NCBI GenBank assembly: GCA_023141075.1
Contig: JAGLKL010000037.1
Location: forward strand, 1-9,277
Source: Alphaproteobacteria bacterium
GTDB lineage: Bacteria > Pseudomonadota > Alphaproteobacteria > Micavibrionales > Micavibrionaceae
Length of the DNA: 9,277 bases
Reading direction: 5' to 3'
A program made the translations under genes and the position numbers. Positions within the stretch are counted from its first letter, which is position 1, and each line of letters begins with the position of its first letter. Below the pieces are notes generated by a model, which worked only from the letters and a program-made list of their open reading frames with translations, was not told the origin of the DNA and searched no databases. This document shows positions 1 through 6,826 of this stretch, piece after piece.

Positions 1-137
1 TAAGAATAATACATTTTGCTTGAGGAATTTTCTTGATTATCTGCGCATAATTTCATCACCGTAGCTACGGCTATGCTTCAAATATTATACTTGATTCTCA
101 AAAAAAATTCATTGGCGCAATTCTGTACTATTCTTAA
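1..137. repeat. Imperfect fold-back (inverted repeat) sequence, possibly cut by the left window edge
   Basis: This non-coding AT-rich stretch is built around a perfect 12-bp palindrome, CCGTAGCTACGG, at 59-70. Its outer ends match each other in inverted orientation: TAAGAATAATAC at 1-12 and GTACTATTCTTA at 125-136 pair at 11 of 12 positions. Between them, TTGAG at 20-24 faces CTCAA at 97-101, and AT-rich arms (ATAATTT left, AAATATTAT right) pair with bulges. CTTGATT also occurs twice in direct orientation (32-38 and 89-95). The arrangement could be a MITE-like or other fold-back intergenic element, or a terminator-like structure of the gene to the left. The left boundary may lie outside the window. 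No ORF is contained in it. Confidence 0.5.
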
Positions 138-156
138 GTGGAACTACTATATCTCT
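119..156 (+). repeat. 38-bp dispersed intergenic repeat, copy 1
   Basis: This segment matches 4411-4448 at 35 of 38 positions with no gaps. The three differences are transitions (G/A at 125 versus 4417, G/A at 141 versus 4433, C/T at 153 versus 4445). It contains TACTAT twice, at 126-131 and 145-150, 19 bp apart, and the palindrome CTTAAG between them. It overlaps the right arm of the fold-back region and ends 80 bp before the comM start. Nothing coding is seen in it. It may be a regulatory module or the end of a small mobile or repeat element. Confidence 0.75.
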
Positions 157-236
157 TAAAGTTTCGATTTTCTTTTAAAGGGAGGTATGCCATAAAGAGC
201 TATGGTTGTTATTGTATGTAGAAAAAGGATATATGC

Positions 237-1796
237 GTGGTAGCGCGGATTAATACGGTTGCTTTTCAGGGGATTGATGTGCGGCCTGTTGATGTGCAAG
301 TGCAGATCTCCAACGGTCTTCCGGCGTTTAATATTGTGGGGTTGCCTGATAAGGCGGTGGCGGAGAGCAAAGAGCGTGTCCGTGCTGCGCTTCATGCCCT
401 AGGGTTGTCTTTGCCGCCAAAACGCCTGACCGTTAATATGGCGCCTGCGGATTTATCCAAGGAAGGGAGTCATTTTGATCTGCCAATAGCACTGGGGGTT
501 TTAGGGGCGATGGGGGTTTTGCCCAAGGAAGAGCTGGAAGAATATGTGGTGCTGGGGGAGCTATCGTTAGATGCAGGAATTCGTGCGGTTTCCGGAGTTT
601 TACCCGCAGCAATGCACGCGGCGGAGGCGAAGCATCATCTGATTTGTCCCAAAGATTGCGGCGCAGAAGCGGCGTGGGCGGGAGATGTTGATATTCTTGC
701 GCCGGGCGATCTCTTGCAGTTGATTAATCATATTAAGGGTTCACAGGTTTTAAGCGCGCCAAAGGCAGCACTGGCCAATGATAACAAGCCGGTTAATGTT
801 CCGGATTTGTCGCATGTTAAAGGGCAGGAAACCGCGAAGCGAGCACTCGAAATAGCGGCGGTTGGTGGGCATAATATGCTGATGGTCGGGCCGCCGGGGA
901 GCGGAAAATCCATGTTGGCTTCTTGCGTTCCGGGTATTTTGCCGCCATTGATGCCCAGAGAAGCGCTGGAGCTTTCCATGATTCACTCTGTTGCCGGGAT
1001 TTTGCCTGAAGGTGGGTTGGTGCGTACGCGTCCCTTTAGAAGTCCGCATCATAGTGCTTCGCTGCCTGCCCTTATAGGGGGCGGTCAAAAGGTTAAGCCG
1101 GGGGAAATATCACTGGCTCATCACGGCGTGCTCTTTCTTGACGAGTTGCCGGAGTTTTCGCGGGCGACGCTTGAATCTCTGCGCCAGCCGCTTGAAACCG
1201 GTGATGTGATGGTAGCGCGGGTGAATGCGCATGTTCGCTATCCGGCGCGTTTTCAGCTTATAGCGGCGATGAATCCTTGTCGGTGCGGGCATCTGGGAGA
1301 TCCTGATCTGGCGTGTAGTCGAGCGCCGCGCTGCGCTGTTGATTATCAATCAAAAATATCCGGGCCGTTAATGGATCGGATAGATATCCACGTTGATGTG
1401 TTGCCGGTGAGCATAAGCGATCTGCAAAGCGAATCCGGAAGCGGGGAAAGTTCTGCAAAAGTAGCGGCGCGAGTGGAAAAAGCGCGTGATTTACAAAAAC
1501 AACGATATAAAGCCATGAATAAGGAAAACGATTCGCATAATAGGGATGAATCGAGCGGAAATTTTGTTAATGCGCGGCTGAATGGGACGGTGTTGGAATC
1601 TGTAACGCGGATGGAGGCTGATGCGCGTGAAATGCTCATGCGCTCGGTTGAGCAATATAAGCTTTCAGCGCGAGGATATTACCGGGTTCTGCGGGTTGCG
1701 CGAACGATTGCTGATCTGGGCGGGGGGCAGGAGGTCTTAGGCAAGGCTCATATTGCTGAAGCGCTAAGTTATCGCCGCATGGCACTGAACTCGTAA
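237..1796 (+). CDS. comM: YifB/ComM family Mg-chelatase-like AAA+ ATPase
   Basis: This 519-residue protein belongs to the YifB/ComM family. In naturally transformable bacteria ComM is a hexameric helicase that promotes branch migration while incoming DNA is integrated. The N-terminal part (about 1-170) is the Lon-protease-like/ChlI fold, beginning with the family-typical VARINTVAFQGID and GLPDKAVAESKERVRAAL. The AAA+ core has Walker A GPPGSGKS at 218-225, Walker B VLFLDELPEF at about 298-307, a conserved Cys cluster (CRC at 348-350, further Cys near 360 and 366) and the SGPLMDRID segment near 375-383. The C-terminal Mg-chelatase-type domain ends in a conserved helix with LSYRRM. Length is close to the usual figure of about 505-515. 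The start is GTG at 237, supported by AAGGA at 225-229, seven bases upstream. An ATG at 233 is out of frame and stops quickly. Whether this organism is transformable cannot be told from here, since YifB is widespread. Confidence 0.95.
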   Translation: MVARINTVAFQGIDVRPVDVQVQISNGLPAFNIVGLPDKAVAESKERVRAALHALGLSLPPKRLTVNMAPADLSKEGSHFDLPIALGVLGAMGVLPKEELEEYVVLGELSLDAGIRAVSGVLPAAMHAAEAKHHLICPKDCGAEAAWAGDVDILAPGDLLQLINHIKGSQVLSAPKAALANDNKPVNVPDLSHVKGQETAKRALEIAAVGGHNMLMVGPPGSGKSMLASCVPGILPPLMPREALELSMIHSVAGILPEGGLVRTRPFRSPHHSASLPALIGGGQKVKPGEISLAHHGVLFLDELPEFSRATLESLRQPLETGDVMVARVNAHVRYPARFQLIAAMNPCRCGHLGDPDLACSRAPRCAVDYQSKISGPLMDRIDIHVDVLPVSISDLQSESGSGESSAKVAARVEKARDLQKQRYKAMNKENDSHNRDESSGNFVNARLNGTVLESVTRMEADAREMLMRSVEQYKLSARGYYRVLRVARTIADLGGGQEVLGKAHIAEALSYRRMALNS

Positions 1797-1810
1797 AAAC
1801 CTGATTAAGT

Positions 1811-1840
1811 TTGTTTTTTAAGGCCGTTATGGGATATAAT
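1811..1840 (+). promoter_or_regulatory. Candidate sigma-70-type promoter for the orphan 397-residue gene
   Basis: A perfect TATAAT lies at 1835-1840, preceded by TTGTTT at 1811-1816 with an 18-bp spacer. It sits in the 139-bp gap after comM and would give a leader of roughly 90 nt before the ATG at 1936. The -35 box is only a partial match, so the call rests mainly on the -10 box and the position. Confidence 0.4.
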
Positions 1841-1935
1841 ACTCTATGGTGTGTGATAAGTGGGTTTAATGTGTCTAAAACAAGGAATTGAGTGCTTTTA
1901 TAACAAAAAATAAAAATGCACGAGGGTGAAAAGAA

Positions 1936-3129
1936 ATGGCAATAGATACAGCTTTTAATGTTAAAGCTAGAGAAGTTGGATACGGAAAAAGTGACAGGGC
2001 GGTTCAGTCTAGTCGTTTTTCGGAAGACCAAAACCCGCATTACATTAATCCGATTATATCTGCGGCTGATATTGAGGCGTTTAATAAGGCTCCGAGCCCT
2101 ATTATGGATGAAGGGGAACAGCAGCCAAACACGGTACACGATCTGGCAGAGCAGAGTGAAAATAATGGCAACATTATGGATGTCATGTATCCAGACCGGA
2201 ATTATGAGGCCGATGCGTCTGGAATGAATCCTACAGAATATATGTTTGATCCTAATAAACCCGTAACGAATATAGATTCTGCTACCAGTGTGGTTGGAGC
2301 ACTTAAAACGGATCTTAATGAAAAACATGCCCAGTTTACTGAAGATTTCAAGCAAGCTAGGGGTGAGGCTATTGAGGCCTTGAAGGAAAGTGCAAATAAT
2401 CTGGGGCTTGATGCCGGAATGGCTGAGAAAACTATGGTTACTCAACCGCAGTCTGGAATGGCCGGGGCGGCAGCGGTTGGTGCCGGATCATTGGTGACAG
2501 GACCAACGGTAGGAGTAAGTGCGACTGCCTGTTTAGAGCTTAGTAAAGACCAAAAGAAATTGTCGCCGGATGAACAAAAATCGGTGATGGAAGATATGCT
2601 TAAAAGTCTTCAGGCATCCAGACAATCGCCGGAGGCTCAACAAGAATCAAATAGCGCTGCGGCTGTGTCGGGAGATGATGTGCAAAGTGCCGGAAAAAGC
2701 GAAGTTGCTTGGGAGAATATGACTGTTGAGGATATCGCCCATTTGATTGATTCTCCTCATGACGGATCAAACCAAGAGATTTTTAAAGACCATGAGTTAG
2801 GCGCTGATAAAATTGCTCAAATTGAAAACAACTGGGATTTTGTGCGTGATAGTTACGGTGATAATGTGACAGGAGAGAAGATGTATGCTCTTGAGGAATC
2901 CGGGAATGGAGCCATGACTGAAATTCTCAGAGATGCTGAAGAGGTACAATTTGATGCTACCCACATGTCCCTTACTGGTGATTTTCTTGCAAGTGTTGGC
3001 GGTAAGGTGGCGGCTTCTGAAGTTACTGTTGATACCAAGGAAATTGCTACTGCTTTGAACCACGATAAAATTGATTATAATCGAGCAGGCCAAGAACTTA
3101 ATAATCATATTGATGGTCTCAGAGCATAG
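1936..3129 (+). CDS. Hypothetical protein of unknown function, acidic, with a Gly/Ala-rich segment
   Basis: I do not recognise this 397-residue protein. It starts at ATG 1936 with a modest purine-rich ribosome site (GAGG at 1922-1925, then GAAAAGAA). There is no signal peptide at the N-terminus. The sequence is acidic and rich in Asp, Glu, Ala, Ser, Asn and Gln. The first 110 residues look low in order (many Asn, Pro, Asp), and 120-160 is charged and probably helical. Residues 174-199 form an uncharged Gly/Ala/Val/Ser/Thr stretch with several small-residue steps (G174, G177, G182, G184, G189, G193), the only candidate for membrane contact. Then follow a charged helix (about 202-230), a Ser/Ala/Gln linker (231-255) and a more conventional soluble C-terminal part (about 257-397). 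It stands alone between comM and the diguanylate cyclase gene, with long gaps on both sides, so it is probably its own transcription unit. An antisense frame across 1636-2445 is most likely a shadow. Confidence 0.8.
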   Translation: MAIDTAFNVKAREVGYGKSDRAVQSSRFSEDQNPHYINPIISAADIEAFNKAPSPIMDEGEQQPNTVHDLAEQSENNGNIMDVMYPDRNYEADASGMNPTEYMFDPNKPVTNIDSATSVVGALKTDLNEKHAQFTEDFKQARGEAIEALKESANNLGLDAGMAEKTMVTQPQSGMAGAAAVGAGSLVTGPTVGVSATACLELSKDQKKLSPDEQKSVMEDMLKSLQASRQSPEAQQESNSAAAVSGDDVQSAGKSEVAWENMTVEDIAHLIDSPHDGSNQEIFKDHELGADKIAQIENNWDFVRDSYGDNVTGEKMYALEESGNGAMTEILRDAEEVQFDATHMSLTGDFLASVGGKVAASEVTVDTKEIATALNHDKIDYNRAGQELNNHIDGLRA

Positions 3130-3290
3130 TTAGAGTCTAAACTCACAGCTTCTTTCCTTTTATTTTGTCACAGAATTGTATAAAAGCTGCGGGACTAAAC
3201 ACCTAGCCTGTATAATTACATCCTTATCTTTGTTGATCTTAGCTATTTGCACAAAAATTGTCCTGTTTTGGAACAAAAGCCAGTTTATGA

Positions 3291-3319
3291 TTGCCATCGC
3301 GGTTTTTTTTTTATATTAA
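3291..3319 (+). promoter_or_regulatory. Candidate sigma-70-type promoter for the diguanylate cyclase gene
   Basis: TTGCCA at 3291-3296 (five of six matches to TTGACA) is followed, 17 bp later, by TATTAA at 3314-3319 (four of six matches to TATAAT). The spacer holds a run of ten T. Transcription would begin near 3326, about 30 nt before the GTG start. A second -10-like box, a perfect TATAAT at 3211-3216, lies further upstream but has no convincing -35 partner. Confidence 0.4.
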
Positions 3320-3323
3320 GTAT

Positions 3324-3347
3324 ACCGTAAGTTCAGACAACCGTAAG
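3324..3347 (+). promoter_or_regulatory. Direct repeat ACCGTAAG, possible operator
   Basis: ACCGTAAG occurs at 3324-3331 and again at 3340-3347, a 16-bp period, straddling the predicted transcription start of the diguanylate cyclase gene. TTAA at 3316-3319, seven bases before GTAA at 3327-3330, resembles a CtrA box (TTAA-N7-TTAA) with one mismatch. Either reading would fit regulation of this gene, but no factor can be named with confidence. Confidence 0.3.
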
Positions 3348-3356
3348 AATTGATCA

Positions 3357-4412
3357 GTGGCGTATTCTTATTCAAATGAAAAAGCGAAGAAGCTTTCTGT
3401 GCGCACTCTGAGTCGTATACAGGATCTTAATCTTTCGCCGACGCCTGAAAATTACGAGTTGTGGTTTGTCTATTTTTCCGGCGCGGATCCTGAGCTTATC
3501 AAGACATTGGATGGAGCTATCAAAAAGCATGATGGCGCATTGGTAGATGATGTTTGTTATGAAATTTTTCAGGAAGCGCTTGGCGGGCATCGTGAAGAAA
3601 AAAGGGTTATGCAGGCTGGAGATACAATCCAGAAGACGATTCAGGATGTTAACAGCATCGTTTCTACGACCAAGCGCAATGTGCATGAATATAATGAAAC
3701 GTTAGAGCGGGCTAATCTGGGTTTGCGTGAAGAAAAAAGCAAAGAAGAAATCAGCGTGATTTTGGCTGATATGATAGATGACACATGCGAGATGATCAAA
3801 CGCAACTCCGATCTGGAGGATACATTGGAGCAGTCTTCGCGTGTGATCGAGGATATGCGCCGGGATCTGGAAATCGCCCGTAAAGAGGCAATGACCGACC
3901 CGTTAACGGGACTAGCAAACAGAAAAGCCCTTGATAGTGAAATTTATCGGCTTGTTTCTCTGGCAAATGAAGAGACTGAAGGGAATGAAGGGCACTTTTT
4001 CTCAGTAATCCTGATGGATATTGATTATTTCAAGAATTTTAATGATACGTTTGGTCACCAGATCGGAGATCAGGTGCTTAAACTCGTATCGAGAACTTTG
4101 AAGCAAGGCGTTAAGGGGCGTGATACTACGGCACGTTACGGCGGAGAGGAGTTTGCTGTTCTCTTGCCTGAAACCGATATTATAGGCGGTACAAAAATTG
4201 CTGAAATACTGCGTAAAGAAATTGAGAAAAAAGAGGTGGTCAATCGTACTACCGGTAAGAAAATTGCCAAGATTACGATTTCGGCAGGTGTTACAGAGTA
4301 TAGAAAAGGCGAAAATGTTGAGTGTCTCATTGAACGTGTGGATAAAGCGCTTTATTCCGCCAAAAACGGAGGTCGTAACAAAGTTATAACTGCGCGTTCT
4401 ATTGATTTGTAA
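3357..4412 (+). CDS. GGDEF-domain diguanylate cyclase with degenerate inhibitory site
   Basis: This 351-residue cytoplasmic protein is predicted to make cyclic di-GMP from two GTP. Residues about 1-80 form a helical N-terminal domain with the LSPTPENYELWFVYFSG signature often seen ahead of alphaproteobacterial GGDEF domains. Residues about 85-178 are probably coiled coil and would drive dimerisation. The GGDEF domain covers about 179-345: DPLTGLANR at 181-189, MDIDYFK with metal ligand D221, guanine-contacting N229 and D238 by analogy to PleD, and the active-site GGEEF at 262-266. The I-site position reads KGRD at 253-256, so the first Arg of RxxD is replaced by Lys and product inhibition may be weak. 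There is no membrane segment and no EAL domain. The GTG start is the first possible one, because an in-frame TGA lies at 3351-3353. It has no clear ribosome site, and the next in-frame Met is residue 85, inside the body of the protein. Confidence 0.93.
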   Translation: MAYSYSNEKAKKLSVRTLSRIQDLNLSPTPENYELWFVYFSGADPELIKTLDGAIKKHDGALVDDVCYEIFQEALGGHREEKRVMQAGDTIQKTIQDVNSIVSTTKRNVHEYNETLERANLGLREEKSKEEISVILADMIDDTCEMIKRNSDLEDTLEQSSRVIEDMRRDLEIARKEAMTDPLTGLANRKALDSEIYRLVSLANEETEGNEGHFFSVILMDIDYFKNFNDTFGHQIGDQVLKLVSRTLKQGVKGRDTTARYGGEEFAVLLPETDIIGGTKIAEILRKEIEKKEVVNRTTGKKIAKITISAGVTEYRKGENVECLIERVDKALYSAKNGGRNKVITARSIDL

Positions 4413-4448
4413 TTCTATACTATTCTTAAGTGAAACTACTATATTTCT
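4411..4448 (+). repeat. 38-bp dispersed intergenic repeat, copy 2
   Basis: This copy matches 119-156 at 35 of 38 positions. It begins inside the TAA stop codon of the diguanylate cyclase gene (the two A of the stop belong to it) and ends 51 bp before the TTG or 99 bp before the ATG candidate start of the helicase gene. The sequence before each copy is unrelated, so the similarity is confined to this block plus perhaps a few following bases. The fold-back left half seen near copy 1 is not present here. The 4413-4499 gap otherwise holds nothing recognisable, and no strong terminator. Confidence 0.75.
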
Positions 4449-4547
4449 GTAAATGTCTCTGACGATTATTTGTCGCTATCCCCATTATTTTAGCGCTTAT
4501 TGAGTGGTGTGCTTGCACTTTGTGACGATTCCCTTCATCTATTAGGG

Positions 4548-6800
4548 ATGCAAAACATTTACGATATAGACGATTCGGTGTCTTCTCAGAGCCATGATGT
4601 GCGGTTTGATTACCTTTCTCCTTTAAATGAGAAACAACGTGAGGCCGTGGAAGGGCTAGAAGGCGCGTGGCTTGTGTTGGCTGGGGCAGGTACAGGCAAG
4701 ACTCGTGTTCTTACAACAAGATTGGCGCATCTCCTCAATACCGGCAAAGTCTATCCATCTCAGGTTTTGGCTGTGACTTTTACAAACAAAGCTGCCTTTG
4801 AGATGAAAGAGCGGATATCAATGATGATGGGCGGCGCTCCGGTGGAAGGGTGGTGGCTTGGTACGTTCCACTCATTGGCTGCGCGTATGTTACGTAGGCA
4901 TGCCGGTTTGGTCGGCTTATCGAGTAATTATACGATTCTTGATCCTGACGATCAGGTGCGTTTACTCAAACAAATCATGGAGGTTAACGGCGTTGATACC
5001 AAGAAGTGGGTTCCAAAGATGTGCATTTCCTTTATTGATCGTTGGAAAGATAGGGCGCTGTTGCCCGATAAGGTCACGGGAGATGATGCGGGGGACGTGG
5101 CTGATGGAAAAATGCCGATGCTTTATAAGCTGTATCAGGAGCGCATGCGTGCGGTAAATGCCTGTGATTTTGGTGATCTTTTGCTTCACATGATTACGAT
5201 TCTTAAAAATCCGCAGCATAAAGATGTTTTGCAGGATTATCACAGGCGTTTACGCTATATCATGGTCGATGAGTATCAGGACACAAATGTTGCGCAATAT
5301 TTATGGCTGAGGTTGTTAGCGCAGGGATCGGGGAATATTTGCTGTGTTGGTGATGACGATCAGTCGATCTATGGCTGGCGCGGCGCGGAAGTCGGGAACA
5401 TTCTTAAGTTTGAGGAAGATTTTGAAGGCGCAACGATTATTCGTTTAGAGCAGAATTACCGCTCAACGAATACTATTTTGAAGGCTTCGGGCGCTTTGAT
5501 TAAGCATAACGATTCACGACTCGGCAAGGATTTATGGTCGCAGCAAGGGGATGGCGACAAGATTAAATTGTGCGGTTTATGGGATGGGCGGGCAGAGGCG
5601 CGTTGGGTTGGAGAAGAAATTGAACAACTTCAACGAGGTTCTGGAAACCGCGAGAATGTCACGCTTAATGAAATAGCCGTTTTAGTGCGTACAGGCTCTC
5701 AAACGCGGGAGTTTGAAGAGCGTTTTATTAAGCTGGGTCTTCCGTACAAGGTGATCGGGGGGCCTCGTTTTTATGAGCGTATGGAAATTCGTGATGCGCT
5801 GGCTTATTTGCGTGTGACGGCGCAGCAAAATGATGATTTGGCACTTGAGCGCATAATAAATACTCCGCGCAGGGGGATCGGAAATGCGACGATTAATACG
5901 CTTTATGCGCATGCGAGAGCGCAAGGGATCAGTCTTCATGCTGCGATATTGGATTTAACGCAAACCGATGAATTACGTCCCAAAATGCGTGCAACGCTTA
6001 TGAAGCTTATGGATGATTTTGCACGGTGGCGCGGGGCATTAGAGATGATGAAGTATGATAAGGTGGCCTCGTTAATTCTCGAAGAATCCGGTTATATGGA
6101 TATGTGGAAGCAGGACAAGACTCCTGAAGCACCGGGGCGGGTCGAAAATCTTAAAGAGATGATTTCCGGTATGGCGGAATATGATTCGCTGGGAGAGTTT
6201 TTAGAGCATGTTGCGCTGATTTTGGAAAATCAGGAGGCCAGTAACGGGGAATATGTCAGCCTTATGACTTTGCACGGGGCGAAAGGTCTGGAATTTGATT
6301 ATGTGTTTTTGCCCGGATGGGAAGAAGGGTTGTTCCCATCGCAACGTAGTATGGATGAAAACGGGGTTAAGGGACTGGAAGAAGAGCGGCGGCTGGCTTA
6401 TGTCGGAATGACGCGGGCGCGAAAAGGCGTTTTTATTTCTTATGCGACCAGCCGCAATATGTATGGGAGTTGGAATAACGCTATTCCTTCGCGTTTTATT
6501 GACGAGTTGCCTGATGAACTGGTCGATGTGATGAACCAGAGCGGTATGGTGCAAGCCGGACGCTCGCGGCATTGGGATTCCAGCGGTGTTAAGGCGAAAG
6601 AGCCGAAAAAGGCGGGCGGGATGTATGAGCGTAAGGTTAAAAGTGAGAGTGGAGAAGTTTTTACACGCGGAGACCGGATTTTTCATGATAAATTCGGTTA
6701 CGGCAAGATTATCAATATTGACGGGCATAAGCTCGATATTTCATTCGAGAAAGGCTCGACCAAGCGGGTGATGGACAGTTTTGTTGAGAAAGCTTTATAA
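4548..6800 (+). CDS. uvrD: UvrD/PcrA-type superfamily 1 3'-5' DNA helicase
   Basis: This is an ATP-dependent helicase acting in nucleotide excision and mismatch repair and in clearing the replication path. Numbering from ATG 4548 (750 residues), motifs occur in family order: Q motif LNEKQREAV 26-34, Walker A AGAGTGKT 45-52, motif Ia AVTFTNKAA 75-83, motif II VDEYQDTN 240-247, motif III GDDDQSIYGWRGA 268-280, motif IV LEQNYRS 300-306, motif V TLHGAKGLEFD 574-584 and motif VI EERRLAYVGMTRA 612-624. The last 45 residues (GDRIFHDKFGYGKI onward) are the Tudor-like tail known to contact RNA polymerase in UvrD/PcrA. The frame opens further upstream at TTG 4500, which would add 16 residues. I prefer ATG 4548 because it leaves about 20 residues before the conserved core, as in related proteins, and neither start has a good ribosome site. 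It appears to head the cluster running to the right edge. The pcrA name would be equally acceptable. Confidence 0.93.
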   Translation: MQNIYDIDDSVSSQSHDVRFDYLSPLNEKQREAVEGLEGAWLVLAGAGTGKTRVLTTRLAHLLNTGKVYPSQVLAVTFTNKAAFEMKERISMMMGGAPVEGWWLGTFHSLAARMLRRHAGLVGLSSNYTILDPDDQVRLLKQIMEVNGVDTKKWVPKMCISFIDRWKDRALLPDKVTGDDAGDVADGKMPMLYKLYQERMRAVNACDFGDLLLHMITILKNPQHKDVLQDYHRRLRYIMVDEYQDTNVAQYLWLRLLAQGSGNICCVGDDDQSIYGWRGAEVGNILKFEEDFEGATIIRLEQNYRSTNTILKASGALIKHNDSRLGKDLWSQQGDGDKIKLCGLWDGRAEARWVGEEIEQLQRGSGNRENVTLNEIAVLVRTGSQTREFEERFIKLGLPYKVIGGPRFYERMEIRDALAYLRVTAQQNDDLALERIINTPRRGIGNATINTLYAHARAQGISLHAAILDLTQTDELRPKMRATLMKLMDDFARWRGALEMMKYDKVASLILEESGYMDMWKQDKTPEAPGRVENLKEMISGMAEYDSLGEFLEHVALILENQEASNGEYVSLMTLHGAKGLEFDYVFLPGWEEGLFPSQRSMDENGVKGLEEERRLAYVGMTRARKGVFISYATSRNMYGSWNNAIPSRFIDELPDELVDVMNQSGMVQAGRSRHWDSSGVKAKEPKKAGGMYERKVKSESGEVFTRGDRIFHDKFGYGKIINIDGHKLDISFEKGSTKRVMDSFVEKAL

Positions 6801-6826
6801 TAAGTTCTGATCCTAGGAAAAAACAA

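Noticed and set aside
1795..1818. Terminator after comM (AAAAAC and GTTTTT arms)
   Set aside because: The stem would be almost all A-U with a 12-base loop, too weak to call.
1916..1945. Nine-codon leader ORF overlapping the start of the orphan gene
   Set aside because: It has no ribosome site of its own and no attenuator-like codons or structure. Such short frames are expected by chance.
1636..2445. Long antisense frame of 269 codons on the - strand
   Set aside because: It runs across the end of comM, the intergenic gap and the start of the orphan gene. Its translation is rich in Ile, Arg, Cys and His with no recognisable motif, as expected for the complement of an acidic coding strand.
3146..3190. 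Hairpin CAGCTT ... AAGCTG after the orphan gene
   Set aside because: Only six base pairs with a loop of about 30 bases and no following T run. Likely chance.
3247..3262. Sigma-54-like element TTGCAC-N5-TTGTC
   Set aside because: Spacing fits, but the GG of the -24 box and the GC of the -12 box are both altered, and these are the most conserved positions.
3263..3312. Rho-independent terminator with hairpin TTTTG-GAA-CAAAA and T10 tract
   Set aside because: The hairpin (3266-3278) is AT-rich and short, and the T run (3303-3312) starts more than 20 bases after it, so the geometry is wrong. The sequence just before the T run has no GC-rich stem.
3217..3356. c-di-GMP riboswitch in the leader of the GGDEF gene
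   Set aside because: None of the conserved GEMM-I or GEMM-II sequence blocks is present.
6201..6728. Antisense frame of 175 codons within uvrD
   Set aside because: It lies wholly opposite conserved helicase motifs V and VI, so it is a shadow of a strongly constrained gene.
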